From NCBI GenBank assembly GCA_002335605.1, contig BEDY01000010.1, positions 310,001-374,000 of the forward strand: DNA of 64,000 bases. Reading direction: 5' to 3'. The notes under the pieces are model-generated. The model was not told the origin of the DNA and did no database searches. It worked only from the letters and a program-made list of their open reading frames with translations. Positions within the stretch are counted from its first letter, which is position 1. The number at the start of each line of letters is the position of its first letter. This DNA is from Prillingera fragicola (taxonomy: Eukaryota; Basidiomycota; Tremellomycetes; Trichosporonales; Trichosporonaceae). This document shows, one piece after another, positions 1-10,222 of the stretch. The position numbers were made by a program, and so were the translations under genes.

Positions 1-1287
1 GTCCAGAAGCGTCGCGAGCTCATGGAGGAGGCCAACCTGCGCCGCGAGCGCGAGGAGTCAACTGCCAAGGCCGAGCGCGCCAAGCAGCTTGCCGAGGAGA
101 CTGCCCGCCGCGAGAAGGAGAATGCCCGCCAGGCCGAGCTGGACCGTCTCCAGCGCCAGATGGAGGCTACCCGTCGCGAGGAGGCCCGCAAGCTTGCCGA
201 GCAGCTCGCTGCCAAGGGCGGCCTCAAGGTCGACATTTCGGGCATCAAGGACGAGGAGCTCGACACCTCGAAGATTGTTGCCATGCAGGTCGAGCACATT
301 GCCAAGGAGAAGCGCGAGCTCAACGAGCGTCTGCGTATTGTCGCCAAGCGCGTCGACCACCTCGAGCGTGCCTACCGCAAAGAGGAGCTTCCTCTTCTCG
401 CCGCCGACTACGAGCGCCAGAAGAAGGACGACCGCGAGGCCCATGAGCGCTCCAACACTCTTGCCCGCGAGCAGGCTATCATGCAGCAGAAGCACGCCGC
501 CGAGCTCAAGTCTCGTCTTGCGCGCATGATGCCCGACTACCTCGTCGCCCGCCAGGCCGTCGAGTCGCAGCGCGAGCAGGAGTTTGAGACTGCCCGCAAG
601 GCCGCAGCCAAGAAGATTGAGGAGGAGAAGGCCCGCTTCCTCGAGGAGGTCATTGCCCGCCGCACTGCCGAGCGTGAGCGCCGCGAAGCCGAGGCCCGTG
701 AGGCCGAGGAGGAGGAGCGCGCCGCCGCTGCTCGTGAGGAGGAGGAGAAGCGCATGGCTGAGGAGCGCGAGGCTGACGAGGCCCGTGCCCGTGCCGAGAT
801 TGAGCAGCGCAAGCTGGAAGCTGCCGAGCGTGCCGCCAAGCAAAAGGAGGAGCGCGAGGCCCAGCGCGCCAAGGACGAGGAGATGATTCGCAAGCAGCGC
901 GAGCGCGAGGAGGAGGCCGAGCGTCGCGCCGCCGAGCGCTCAGGAGCAGGCGGCATGCGCCGCCCCATGTCGGGAGCCGGCGCTGAGCGCGCTGCCCCCG
1001 CCCCCGCTGCCGCTGCCGGCGGTGCTCGCCCCGTCATCCCCGGCGTCAAGCCCGGAGGCTGGCGCGAGCGTCTTGCCGCCCAAAAGGCCGAGGGAGCCGC
1101 GCCTCCCGCGGCTGCTGAAGCGACCCCGTCGCCCCCCAACGGTGCCGCTACGCCTCCCGCCGCCGAGGCACCCTCGCCTGCCGCTGGCGGCGGCGGCGCC
1201 TGGCGCCGTGGTGGTGGTGCGCCCCGCGGTGGATCGACCCGCGGCGCACCGTCCCCGCGCGGCGGCGGTGGTGCTGGCAGGTGGTAG
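1..1287 (+). CDS. TIF32: Eukaryotic translation initiation factor 3 subunit A (eIF3a), C-terminal part
   Basis: The reading frame is open from the first base, so the gene is cut by the window edge and only about 428 C-terminal residues are visible. They form a long charged coiled coil rich in Arg, Glu and Ala, with a conserved non-repeat core (VDISGIKDEELD, then a segment around KRVDHLERAYRKEELP). A low-complexity Pro/Ala/Gly tail follows, ending in RGG-like residues. This layout is typical of eIF3a/Tif32, the scaffold of the eIF3 complex that binds the 40S subunit and mRNA. Conserved residues in the core carry the call; the repeats alone would not. The N-terminal PCI region is outside the window. 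The stop is TAG at 1285-1287, and the gene converges on RFC2. Confidence 0.9.
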   Translation, partial: VQKRRELMEEANLRREREESTAKAERAKQLAEETARREKENARQAELDRLQRQMEATRREEARKLAEQLAAKGGLKVDISGIKDEELDTSKIVAMQVEHIAKEKRELNERLRIVAKRVDHLERAYRKEELPLLAADYERQKKDDREAHERSNTLAREQAIMQQKHAAELKSRLARMMPDYLVARQAVESQREQEFETARKAAAKKIEEEKARFLEEVIARRTAERERREAEAREAEEEERAAAAREEEEKRMAEEREADEARARAEIEQRKLEAAERAAKQKEEREAQRAKDEEMIRKQREREEEAERRAAERSGAGGMRRPMSGAGAERAAPAPAAAAGGARPVIPGVKPGGWRERLAAQKAEGAAPPAAAEATPSPPNGAATPPAAEAPSPAAGGGGAWRRGGGAPRGGSTRGAPSPRGGGGAGRW

Positions 1288-1427
1288 ATTTAGTATTTGT
1301 AGATGAGTGTTCATTTTAACGAACTGGGCAGTCATGCATCTTTGGCATTTCACTTTGGCTGCACACACACTGACACGCTTCGACTACGCTCCTATGCATT
1401 ACAAGTCTCATGAATGATACACACAGT

Positions 1428-2761
1428 CTACGAACTCAGCGCGTCCCGGATACGCAGGCAGCATTCGAGCAGCTGCAGCTCGTCGTCGCCGCCCTCGCAC
1501 AGCGCCTTGTCACACTCTGCGATCGCAATGGCCGCATTCGACTTGGCGATGGTGGGCAGCGAGGGGATGGGAATCAGCGCATCGTGCAGCTGCTCCAGCA
1601 CCTGGCCGGCACTCCATCCCTCGCGGCCGATCTGGCGGACCTGCGCGCGCACGCCGTCAAACCCGCTCGTGCCGACGGTGGGGTTCATGCCCTCCCCTGG
1701 CTCGACGCCGAGGGAGCGCAGGAGGCGGTCAATGACTTCGGTGGGGACGACGCCGGAGATTTCGTGGACTGAGGCGTCAGTGGTGCGTTTCTGTGTAGCT
1801 GGGACGTACTGGACATGTTGGTGATGGGGGTGGGGTCGCCGGCGGTGTGGAGACGCTGCGCGGTCTGGAGGTAGGTGATGGCCTTGCGGAGGTCGCCGCC
1901 GGCCAGCTTGAGGATGAGGTCGAGCACGCCCGGTTCGGCGTTGACGCCCTCGGCAGTCGCGATCATCTCTATCCTGTCCTTGCTGCGGTCTTCGGCGAGA
2001 GGGCGGAAACGGAACTTTGAGCAACGCGACGCCACGGGCTCAATAATACTGGACCGCGTCAGCAGGTAGGTGGGTGTTGTTGAGGCCACTTTGTGGAGGG
2101 CAATATTGAGGGAGGCACTCACCGAGTGACATAGTTGCACACGAGGCAGAAACGAGTGATGCGCGAGTACGTCTCCATGATACGACGCAGCGCACTCTGA
2201 GCATCCTGGGTCATCGAGTCGGCCTCGTCAAGGATAATGAGCTTGTAAGGGGGGCAAGGGTACTCTTTGCCGTCGCTCGAGATGGCGGGGGCGTGACGAG
2301 GTGTCTCGCGCGCAAAGGTCTTGATCTTTTCGCGCACGACAGAGATACCACGCTCGTCCGAGGCGTTGAGCTCGAGCACACGAGAGCGGAACAGGTCCGG
2401 GCTGGGGCTGTCAGTGACAGCTCTCGACTGCCAGCAGCACATACCCGAAAAGCTGGCGGGCGAGGGCAAGAATGGTAGACGTCTTGCCTGTTCCCGGTGG
2501 GCCGTAGAAGAGCATGTGGGGGAGCTGGTATCAGCGTCAGTCCCCTGTGGTGATCCACTCACGTTAGTGCTCTGGAGAGACTTGCGCAGGACAGCAACAG
2601 TGTTGTCCTGCGACGACACCTCTTCAATAGTCTTGGGACGGCTGGAGAGGTCAGCACCAGTCTTTGGCGCTGCAGGACCATACGCACTACTTCTCGACCC
2701 ATGGCTGGAGACGCGGATCCACGGCGCTTGGCGCAGGTGCGCGCGTTGCAAAGGTGGCCAT
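1428..2761 (-). CDS. RFC2: Replication factor C small subunit (yeast Rfc2 / human RFC4 type)
   Basis: This is an AAA+ subunit of the RFC clamp loader, which loads PCNA at primer-template junctions in the nucleus. Visible in order are the start ATG at 2759-2761, the RFC box (YRPKTIEEV), Walker A (GPPGTGKT), the [10 protein letters not shown] segment, Walker B (LIILDEAD), the sensor region, the SRC motif (SRCSKFRF) and the C-terminal collar. The insert YPCPPYK before Walker B points to the Rfc2/RFC4 paralog. At least five introns are needed: after VEKY, after LQSTN, after RQLFG, after CNYVTR and a 41-nt one inside ITNMS/IHEIS. The stop is TAG at 1428-1430. Length is about 360 aa, normal for the family. 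Confidence 0.93.
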
Positions 2762-3032
2762 GGTGTTGTTGTTGTTGGATGATTGAGTTGTTGGATTTCG
2801 AGACGCGTCAAGTCGCGTGGACTTCGAGATGAGTTAGGCACCACCACTTTGACGGAAGCAAATTGTTCAGTCGCACTCAAATACATGTAGCAGTGATGGA
2901 GGGGGTTTTGATGGGATTCGCACAGAGAGCGGTGGATAAGAACATGTAGATTCAGACTTGGAAGAGTCCTATGATACCAGACGCGTCATCTCTCCTTTGC
3001 ACAACAGCACGAAAACAATGGTCGAGGAGAGG

Positions 3033-3972
3033 CTAAGAATCTGCTCGTTAGGCTCAAGGCTCACGACGACACTCACCTTGAGAGTACTGGATGCCTTCCT
3101 CAAACAGAATGCACGCCGACTCAATGGCCTTGGAAATATGGTGGGCAGAGCGAGCTAGAGCCCAGAGATAATTGTACGGCACCATCTTCCAAGTGCAAAG
3201 GCTCCACGAACATGGGTCGAGAACGTTTTCATGTTGCGCGTCGTCGTCGGTCACAAACTGTAGTCCCAGGCATTCGTCATCGGGATCCTTCTCTCTAGCC
3301 TGGCGCATTGCTGCCATGCAAGTTGTAACATCGTCCGCGAGCGCGCCGACAATAAACGCCTCGCGCACAGTGATTTTCTGATACTCGCCAGCATCGGGAT
3401 GGATCTTCTCGGACACGAGGGCACGAACAGACCAGAGCAAAGAGCAAAGGGCAGCCGTGCACTCGTATTTGCGAAGAAAGCGGACCAGCCCAAACAACAC
3501 GTCTTCATGATACGGAAGGCCGCAGTCACCGCCAACGACAAGGCGGAGAAAGCGCCTCACCACCGCCGCAGTCTCCATGTCGGGGTCGGTGAAGATGACT
3601 TCGTGGCGGTCGTCGCCGGGGGCTTTTGGGAGGGTGCTTGCATCGCGAAAGACAGCGCTTCGTTGTTAGCTCAGGCTCCTAAGGATCGTCCTACCTGGCG
3701 GAGAGAAGATGGTACGACTGGACAGTGAAGCAAGTGTTGTCCGACGAGACGAGCGTGAAGTCGCCTTCGTTGAACGTCCGATCGTCTTTGAGGATTGGGG
3801 TCTGTTGCCTCTGAGGGACGGAAGGCTGTTCTTGCTCGTTGTCCAGGATCTGCTGGGTAGGAGTCGTAGAAACCTGCTCAGATGGCTGGGCTGGTGCCGC
3901 AGAATCTGGTGGGTTCAGAGTAGCCAGCGCTTGAGGTTGAGGGGCAGCAGCCACTGCTTGGTATGCTGACAT
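3033..3972 (-). CDS. BTB/POZ-domain protein
   Basis: A protein of roughly 285 aa. The N-terminal 70 residues are low-complexity Ala/Pro/Gln. A BTB core follows: TLVSSDNTCFTVQSYHLLSARS, then across a short intron AVFRDAS, and a helix around FTDPDMETAAVVRRFLRL. The C-terminal helical part contains WKMVPYNYLWAL, a signature of the BTB families that are expanded in Tremellomycetes. The start is ATG at 3970-3972. An intron with donor GTGAGT and branch CTAAC leaves a short last exon ending TAG at 3033-3035. BTB proteins often serve as Cullin-3 adaptors or dimerise, but no partner domain is visible and the function is not known. A related, apparently broken copy lies immediately upstream at 4289-5511. 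Confidence 0.7.
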
Positions 3973-4288
3973 TTTGGACGACGGTAAAGAGGATAGAGAA
4001 GTTTGGTAGAAGGTTGACTGGACGTGTTTGCGTGGAGGTTGGGGCGCACGTTGTCGACATGGAGAGTTGATCAGAACAAGGGGAAACCGGACAGGTGAAA
4101 GCAAGAAAGGACATGCATCGTCAACCCTTCTTGAGTGGATAGCAGATAGTACAATGCCCTACATGTGTATTATTACTTTGGAAGGAAAACAGATAGTACG
4201 CTGTAGTATGCATGTATTGGAGCACTAGATCCTGCACAGAAGCAGTCTCTCTGTCCGAGATGTTTTGCAATCAGAATCATCCAAAAGC

Positions 4289-5511
4289 TCACCTCACGTA
4301 GGTAGCACCAACGCGGTCTGTAAAGTCGGAGCAAACTTGATTGGCATCTGTCTCAATCAAGTGCATGGAACCAGACAGATCCCACCTATACTTGGTTGGA
4401 ACTAGCTTCCAGAGATGTACTTGCTCCAAATACGAGGGTCGACAGGCAAGGGGTCGCCAAAACCTCATGCAGACAGGTGCCACATCTGCGTCGAGCACTT
4501 TATCTCTTCACAGGTCTTAGCCATGTAAACAGGTATGCTAGGTCTGTAGACCACAATAGCATCTCCGCATTCAGCCTCCAGACTGTCCCACCCGGTACAC
4601 AGGGAACAAAAGGGGACCACTTCAGCAATGCTTCTTTTTGTCGCCACCAGCGCCACAAGACCGTCTGGACTCTGGGTCTGTGCTCCCCTACCTCTACGCA
4701 TCACAACAAGAACATGTGATGCAGTCAGTGGCTGGATGCATACATATAAGAGGGAGTGCATTGTGAGCACCAGCTGGCCAGACCACAACAGCACTGTCGC
4801 GTCAATGAACGTCATCTTTCGCTACATTTACAATTCACTTGAAGGAGAGTGCCGCGGGAATGACCAGGGAGAAAACTGTGGAGGTGCGTTGTTCCGCCAC
4901 CCAACATGCTGATGAGACCAGGCTCGTGCTACCCCCTAGGCGTCGAAGCGGCCAAGAGTCAGCGATTCTGCTGCTACTACTGTGGATGGGGAATGATCAT
5001 TCTCACATAGGGTGGAATCCTCCGCCGACTCTGCCCAGCGCTGCCTACTCGAGACCACCTGCCTGCTCTGACTGCTACTACTGTTTCATGACTCATATAT
5101 AGATTGGTCAGTGAATTTAACCTTGATGTAGAGAATACCAAAGAGCCATGCGAACCACCGCATGTGCGGCTTCGACGAGCGGATACTCTCCCATGCCGCG
5201 ACGCCGAAGTGATACGACGAACCACTTGTCCCGGGCAGGACGGGGGGGTCATGCCTGACCTCCCAAAAATCAAGGTAGATTACAGCAGGCATTATTATCT
5301 TGTCTGTTGGAACAGTTAACAGAATGGGCGGCGAAGATGTCTTGAGAGCGCCCCCAGGCTTGTTGAAGGTCATCCACATGCAAAATAACCAGGGAGAGTA
5401 GCCGCCGATGGGCGTGCATTTGGTCCAGTCGAGCTTGCACACGGCTGAAAAGCCGATTCGTCGCTGCGTGGGTAGTTGGCCGATGGGAGAGGGTTGGGCG
5501 TGGGTATACAC
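4289..5511 (-). pseudogene. BTB-family-like fragments, divergent or decayed copy next to the intact BTB gene
   Basis: No complete gene can be built here, but three minus-strand reading segments resemble the neighbouring BTB protein in the same order. Near 4300-4440 the residues LWKLVPTKYRWDLSGSMH match TWKMVPYNYLWALARSAH of the neighbour. Near 5090-5300 a helix-rich segment containing HFGVAAWESIRSSK lies where the neighbour has LFGLVRFLRK. Between them an open segment (4465-4815) shows only weak likeness. The frames do not join through convincing splice sites, and no clear BTB N-terminus or start was found. It could be a decayed tandem duplicate or a real, divergent gene with introns I could not place. 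Confidence 0.35.
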
Positions 5512-6338
5512 ATTGTGGAGTGCCCGCAGAATCCCGTCCTGACCGTGCTGGAGGTTCAGCTCTCATGACATTGCGGTGACGTACGATTGGGATCCCAAAC
5601 AATCGTACCCCGAGTGTTACCATTCTGTAGATACAGTTTCGACTGCCCTTCGTATGGAGACGTGCTGGTATGGAGTACTTTGGGGGCAGTGAGGAAGGGA
5701 TGGCTCAGCCAAGGTTGCTGTTGAGTCCCTGCATACGGATGTTGTCTAAAGGACACACTGTGCCGCTCGCACTCGAAGTTCGCCTCGTATGTGATTACCC
5801 CAAACCTGATGCATGCACATAAAGAGTTGCCACGCGGGCTCGGCATGACAAGGAGTAACATGTTTCCAGTGTGCACAGAGTGCGAGTTGATGCAAGTGGG
5901 TGATTTAATGGTGATTAATTACTGTTAATTCGGCTAATTTATTCACCAGTCAACCATCTGCATTCGGGCTCTTGCCATCGCTCCCCCCATCATTGGGGCA
6001 CTGTTCACACTTCTACCTCAAAGCCGACTGCTCACCAACACCAGGGTGTTCACGAACCGATAGCGTACCTTGATGACAAAGACCACAGCACACAAAACAT
6101 TGTCCCACGAGATCTGATTGCCACTGGCGGACACAAGGCGGTGGACCCCACGCGCTGTGATGGCCACACACCCTCACACCCACCCACTGATGAGTGCGCC
6201 GTCGTCCTTTGTCCTGACAGATGCTGTTCTCAATACATCATCTTCCCACCCACCAGCCAGGACAGAAATGAACTACAAGACAAACCGTGACATCTACATC
6301 TCCCCTCCCTCAACCTCCCCTCCCCACGAAAGCCAGGC
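5512..6338. other. Intergenic stretch, no convincing gene
   Basis: A minus-strand open segment at 5556-5876 has no recognisable features. It could be an upstream exon of the BTB-like remnant, but no family match is visible. The part around 5890-5945 is AT-rich compared with its surroundings. The stretch 6150-6330 is C- and A-rich, like fungal promoters, and lies directly before the small cysteine-rich ORF. Confidence 0.4.
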
Positions 6339-6574
6339 ATGTTCAAGCCCCGCCTCCCAGCACTCTGCACAGGCCACCGCGACACGGGCCAGAACGCCGG
6401 ACGTACGTCCCACCACCACTTCCTAACTGACGGCCAGACAAGTGCCTGCCCAGGAGCACCCCCGACGGCCGCCTCTTCTGCGCCTACTGCATGTGCTGGT
6501 TCTGGAGCTGCCCGGTGCTCAAGCCCGGGACGCCGCAGTATATCAGTCCTTGTGGTGTCAAGGAGGAAGTTTGA
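6339..6574 (+). CDS. Candidate small cysteine-rich protein, 66 aa, two exons
   Basis: Exon 1 runs from ATG 6339 to 6402. A 35-nt intron (6403-6437, donor GTACGT, branch CTAAC, acceptor CCAG) joins it to an exon ending TGA 6572-6574. The product has seven cysteines. One is in the N-terminal half (LPALCTGHRDTG), five lie within KCLPRSTPDGRLFCAYCMCW and the SCP that follows, and one is near the C-terminus. No signal peptide is obvious, so it could be cytosolic or membrane-associated through the Trp/Phe-rich CMCWFW patch. No family was recognised. The clean splice signals and the compact cysteine pattern favour a real gene, but the frame is short and conservation cannot be tested here. Confidence 0.45.
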
Positions 6575-7273
6575 ACCTCGGCTGTGGAAGGGACGCACGA
6601 ACGTTGGGTGTTGCGCGTAATAATCTTCTAGCAATAGCGTAGCAAGGGGTAATGACATTATGCCAGGTCTGAAAGCAAGTCAGTCTTCTCTGCCTGCTCG
6701 TCGCGCGAGGCAGGTCCGATCTGCAGCTCCCACGCTGCCCAGCCTCAACAAACAGACATCTAGGCACTCACTCACCCCGCCCTCGCCAAGCGACCTCGCC
6801 GTCACTGCCATAGCCACCGTAACGAGCAACAACTCGAATGAAGCGATCGACACGCTCCCTCCACCCAAGGTCAAAGCGTCATCACCACCCAACCGCTAAC
6901 AGGCTTACCAGAACCGAGACTGAACCTGATCGACTATAGCCGTGGCCTGCTCTGGACCCCAATCTCCAGTGGAGGTGCGCTTTTACACCCATACCCGTAG
7001 AGTCGGTTGGGTAGGAACGCCGAAGATGATACTGCACAAGACTGGGCGCTGGTTTGGCTGTGTCAGGTGGTAAGCTTTTAGAATGCCATTTATCCTGTGT
7101 ATCAGATGCACCTAGTTATCACAGGCGCGTGACTCATGGCACTGATGGCTACTATCCCAGTGCCCCTGCTGCCCATACACCTATGCTGCATGCATCGTAC
7201 TAGAAACGTCCCAACAGATCCCACTCGGCGCGCAGAGCTCTAAGCTGCCCCTGCGCGATCACCCTCCACGTCG
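6575..7273. other. Intergenic stretch between the small ORF and ASN1
   Basis: It holds a Ser/Pro-rich open segment on the plus strand (6660-6899) that begins with ATG but shows no domain and no composition unlike 5' leader DNA. I see no other coding signal. The right part should contain the 3' UTR of the asparagine synthetase gene. Confidence 0.4.
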
Positions 7274-9169
7274 TTACGCCTTGGGGGTAGCGGCGCCGTC
7301 GTCGTAAGCGGCGGTGTGGATGGCGACGGCGCGGCCCGAGGGGTCGCTCGAGACGCCCCATTCTGCCTTGGGAATCCACTTGTTGACGGTGGAAACCGCG
7401 GCGGCGGAAGGGTAGTGGCGCTCAAAGATTTCGCGGATCCAGTAGGCCTCCTTGGTGTCTGGCGTCTTCTCGGGGAAGCGCTCGGCGCGCTTGGCAAAGT
7501 CCTCGTCCGAGACGACCTGGGCGGCGTGCTCCTTCATGCCGTCAATCCACGAGTAGCCGACGCCGTCCGAGAACTGCTCCTTCTGGCGCCAGAGGATGGA
7601 CTCGGGGAGGTAGGGCTTGCCGTCGGGGGAAATGTCAAAGGCCTTGCGGAGAATGTACTTCTCCATCTTGGGGCGGCCGTCGGCGTCGACCTCCTGGGAC
7701 GAACCCTTGGAGAACATCTTGTACTTTGCGTCAATGTTCATGCAGACCTCGAGGAACTCCTTGTCGAGGAAGGGGACACGAGCCTCGAGACCCCAAGCCA
7801 TGGTCGACTTGTTAGCGCGGAGGCAGTCGGCAGTGTGGAGGTTCTTGACACGGGTAACGCACTCCTCGTGGAAGTCCTCGGCGTTGGGAGCGGCGTGGAA
7901 GTAGAGGTAGCCACCAAAGATCTCGTCGGATCCCTCACCCGAGAGAACCATCTTGACACCCATGGCCTTGATCTTGCGCGAGAGAAGGTACATGGGGGTC
8001 GACGCACGGACAGTGGTAACGTCAAAGGTCTCGAGGTGGTAAATGACCTCGTCAATGGCGTCAAGACCCTCCTGGACGGTAAAGGTGTAGTCGTGGTGGA
8101 CAGTGCCGAGCAGGTCGGCTGCCTTGCGGGCAGCAATCAGGTCGGGGGCACCCTCGAGACCAATGGCAAACGAGTGGAGCTGGGGCCACGAGGCAAGGGG
8201 CTGCTCGTCGCCGACCCAGCCGTTGGAAGACACAGAAAGACGGCGGGCCTTGCGGAGCTGCTCCTGCTGGGCGGCGAGCTTGTCAGTCTCACGAGCGGCA
8301 ATGGCAGCAGTGAGCGACGAGTCGAGACCACCCGAAAGGAGCACACCGTAAGGAACCTCGGACATGAGACGCTTGCGGACAGCCTTCTCGAGGGCCTCGC
8401 GGATAGCGGTCAGGTCGGCGGGGTTGTGGGGGATCTCTCCCTTGTCGCCGTTCCACCAGGTGGGCTTGAAGTAGCGGGTGAGCTCTCCAACGTTCGAGTC
8501 GTAAAAGTGGCCGGGGGGGAAGGCGATAATGTTGTCGCAGTCCTCCTCAATGCACTTCATCTCGGACGCAAAGTACAGAGTCTCGGGGGCACTCGAGTGG
8601 TGGCCCATGTAGAGGGTGGTGATGCCAATAGGGTCGCGGGCGGCAACAAGGCGCGAAGGGGTGACAGTGGTGTCGAGGAGAACAAACGAGAACATGCCGT
8701 CGAGCATGTTGCACATGTCGGTGCCGTGCTCCTTGTACTGCGGGGCGTTAGTCACTTGCCATGCTAGATGCTCCGAGTGTCACTTACAAGGTGCATGATG
8801 ACCTCGCAGTCCGAGTGAGTCTTGAACTTTGCCGGGGTCTTCAATCCCTTGCGGAGCGAGACGTGGTTGTAGATCTCACCGTTGACGGCAAGGACAATCT
8901 GCTCATCCTCGGTGACGAGGGGCTGGGCACCAGTGTCTGAGGGTGGTTAGTAAAGTGTTGGCCTGGTGCGCTGTTGCCTAGGCGCTGCTTGCACACTTAC
9001 CAACACCAACAATAGCGAGACGCTCGTGGACCATGACCGAGTCCTTTGCCATGTAGCAGCCCGACCAGTCTGGGCCACGGTGCCTCTGCTTCTTTGAGCA
9101 TGCGATAGCACGGGGGCGGTACGCTGCGAGGTCTCCCTTGCGGTTGTAGCAGCAAAAGATGCCACACAT
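7274..9169 (-). CDS. ASN1: Asparagine synthetase (glutamine-hydrolysing)
   Basis: It makes asparagine from aspartate, glutamine and ATP in the cytosol. The product begins MCGIF, so the catalytic Cys2 of the class II glutaminase domain becomes N-terminal after Met removal. Glutaminase landmarks [21 protein letters not shown] and the SDCEVI segment follow. The synthetase half has the ATP-pyrophosphatase loop [10 protein letters not shown] and the segment [16 protein letters not shown]. Start ATG is 9167-9169 and stop TAA 7274-7276. Two introns interrupt the N-terminal third, after VGVG near 9000-8940 and after VIMHL near 8790-8740. The remaining 1.4 kb is one open exon. Length is about 575 aa, as in yeast Asn1/Asn2. 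Confidence 0.96.
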
Positions 9170-10222
9170 GATGAATAGAGTGATAAAGGTGGAAGGATGG
9201 AAGGAGAAAGGATAAAAAGTCTCGTTTGTGCCGACGGTTGGTCTCCTGACTTGGACAGTGTCAGAATCCTGAGTTGGCTGGCGACGGCTTCTGTCGGCCC
9301 AGCCAGCCAGGCTGCATCTTCCCTGCTCTCTGCTCTGCGCGCCAGGCGGCAGTGCATGTCCGGAAATGCGGACTTTTGCTATGCATTCGGCCCGTCCACA
9401 GCACAATCTACCACCGCCGAGTCGATTCCATTTTGTATTTTATTTTCATTTTATTGGGTTCGACTCGCTTATCGGCCGTTGATTACACTTGACACACGTC
9501 ATTTTGCTATTTGGCTGGTCAATTTTGCTTCCGACGCTCACCCCCGGCTGGGTGAGGGAAGGGCAAACACACCACTGACCCCCACGCTGGCTGGGTGTGG
9601 GGAAGGGTACATGGCTGGGGTGGGCTCGTGAGTGGCGACAAGCACCACCCGCACGCAACAGCCAGTGCGTGCACAACTTTGCATCTAAACCAAGGGGCAT
9701 GCAGTGCAGGACAAGGAGCGCAGAACACCTTTCAGTCGACTGTCTCCATTCATGGTTACTTCAAGATGCTCCACAGTGACAATGAATCATTGTGAACCCA
9801 AGATCCCCGGATTCGCCGCGGTGAACCCCTATGCCTCACATGGCCAAGTAAAAGCACATCTACAAGCAGCAAAGGGCAGTCTGACGCACATGCTTGCTCT
9901 CTGTTCACTACACCTACTCCCTTGCATACCATCAACGCGCGCGCACTGATGAACAGTCATTCAGCAGTGCTGTTGAGACGGAATGGGTGAATGAGCAATG
10001 GCACCTTCCGATCTAGCTCCGACGCCGCCACCCTGGCTGGCCCCACTCGCTCGTCTTCACAATCATCCATCATCCACTCCACAAGACAACCCAAAGCCCA
10101 TTCCACTAGCATCGACCCCTGCATCAGCGACGACTACACCTCGTCCACACCTCTGCCACCCCTGGCGACCCTTTCACCCATCCATCCTCGCCCTCGCCAC
10201 TGCTTATCGCGCCGCGCGGACA
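9170..10222. other. Divergent intergenic region between ASN1 and GID4
   Basis: About 1 kb serving both genes. A T-rich stretch near 9430-9460 lies 260-290 bp upstream of the ASN1 start codon. Between 9540 and 9630 an imperfect pair of GGCTGGGTG-containing segments about 50 bp apart is seen. The stretch 10000-10222 stays open in the GID4 frame but reads as Pro/Ser/His-rich leader sequence, so I place the GID4 start at 10223. No RNA gene was recognised. Confidence 0.5.

Noticed and set aside
58..843. 261-codon Leu/Gly-rich frame antisense to eIF3a
   Set aside because: Reverse complement of Glu/Arg/Lys-rich coiled-coil codons gives Leu/Ala/Ser runs; typical artefact.
7130..7136. TGACTCA (Gcn4-type site) near the asparagine synthetase gene
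   Set aside because: It lies downstream of the 3' end of the gene, about 2 kb from its start codon, and single heptamers are expected by chance.
7316..8767. 483-codon open frame antisense to asparagine synthetase
   Set aside because: It mirrors the GC-rich codon bias of ASN1, shows only Val/Gly/Leu-rich low-information sequence and has no domain.
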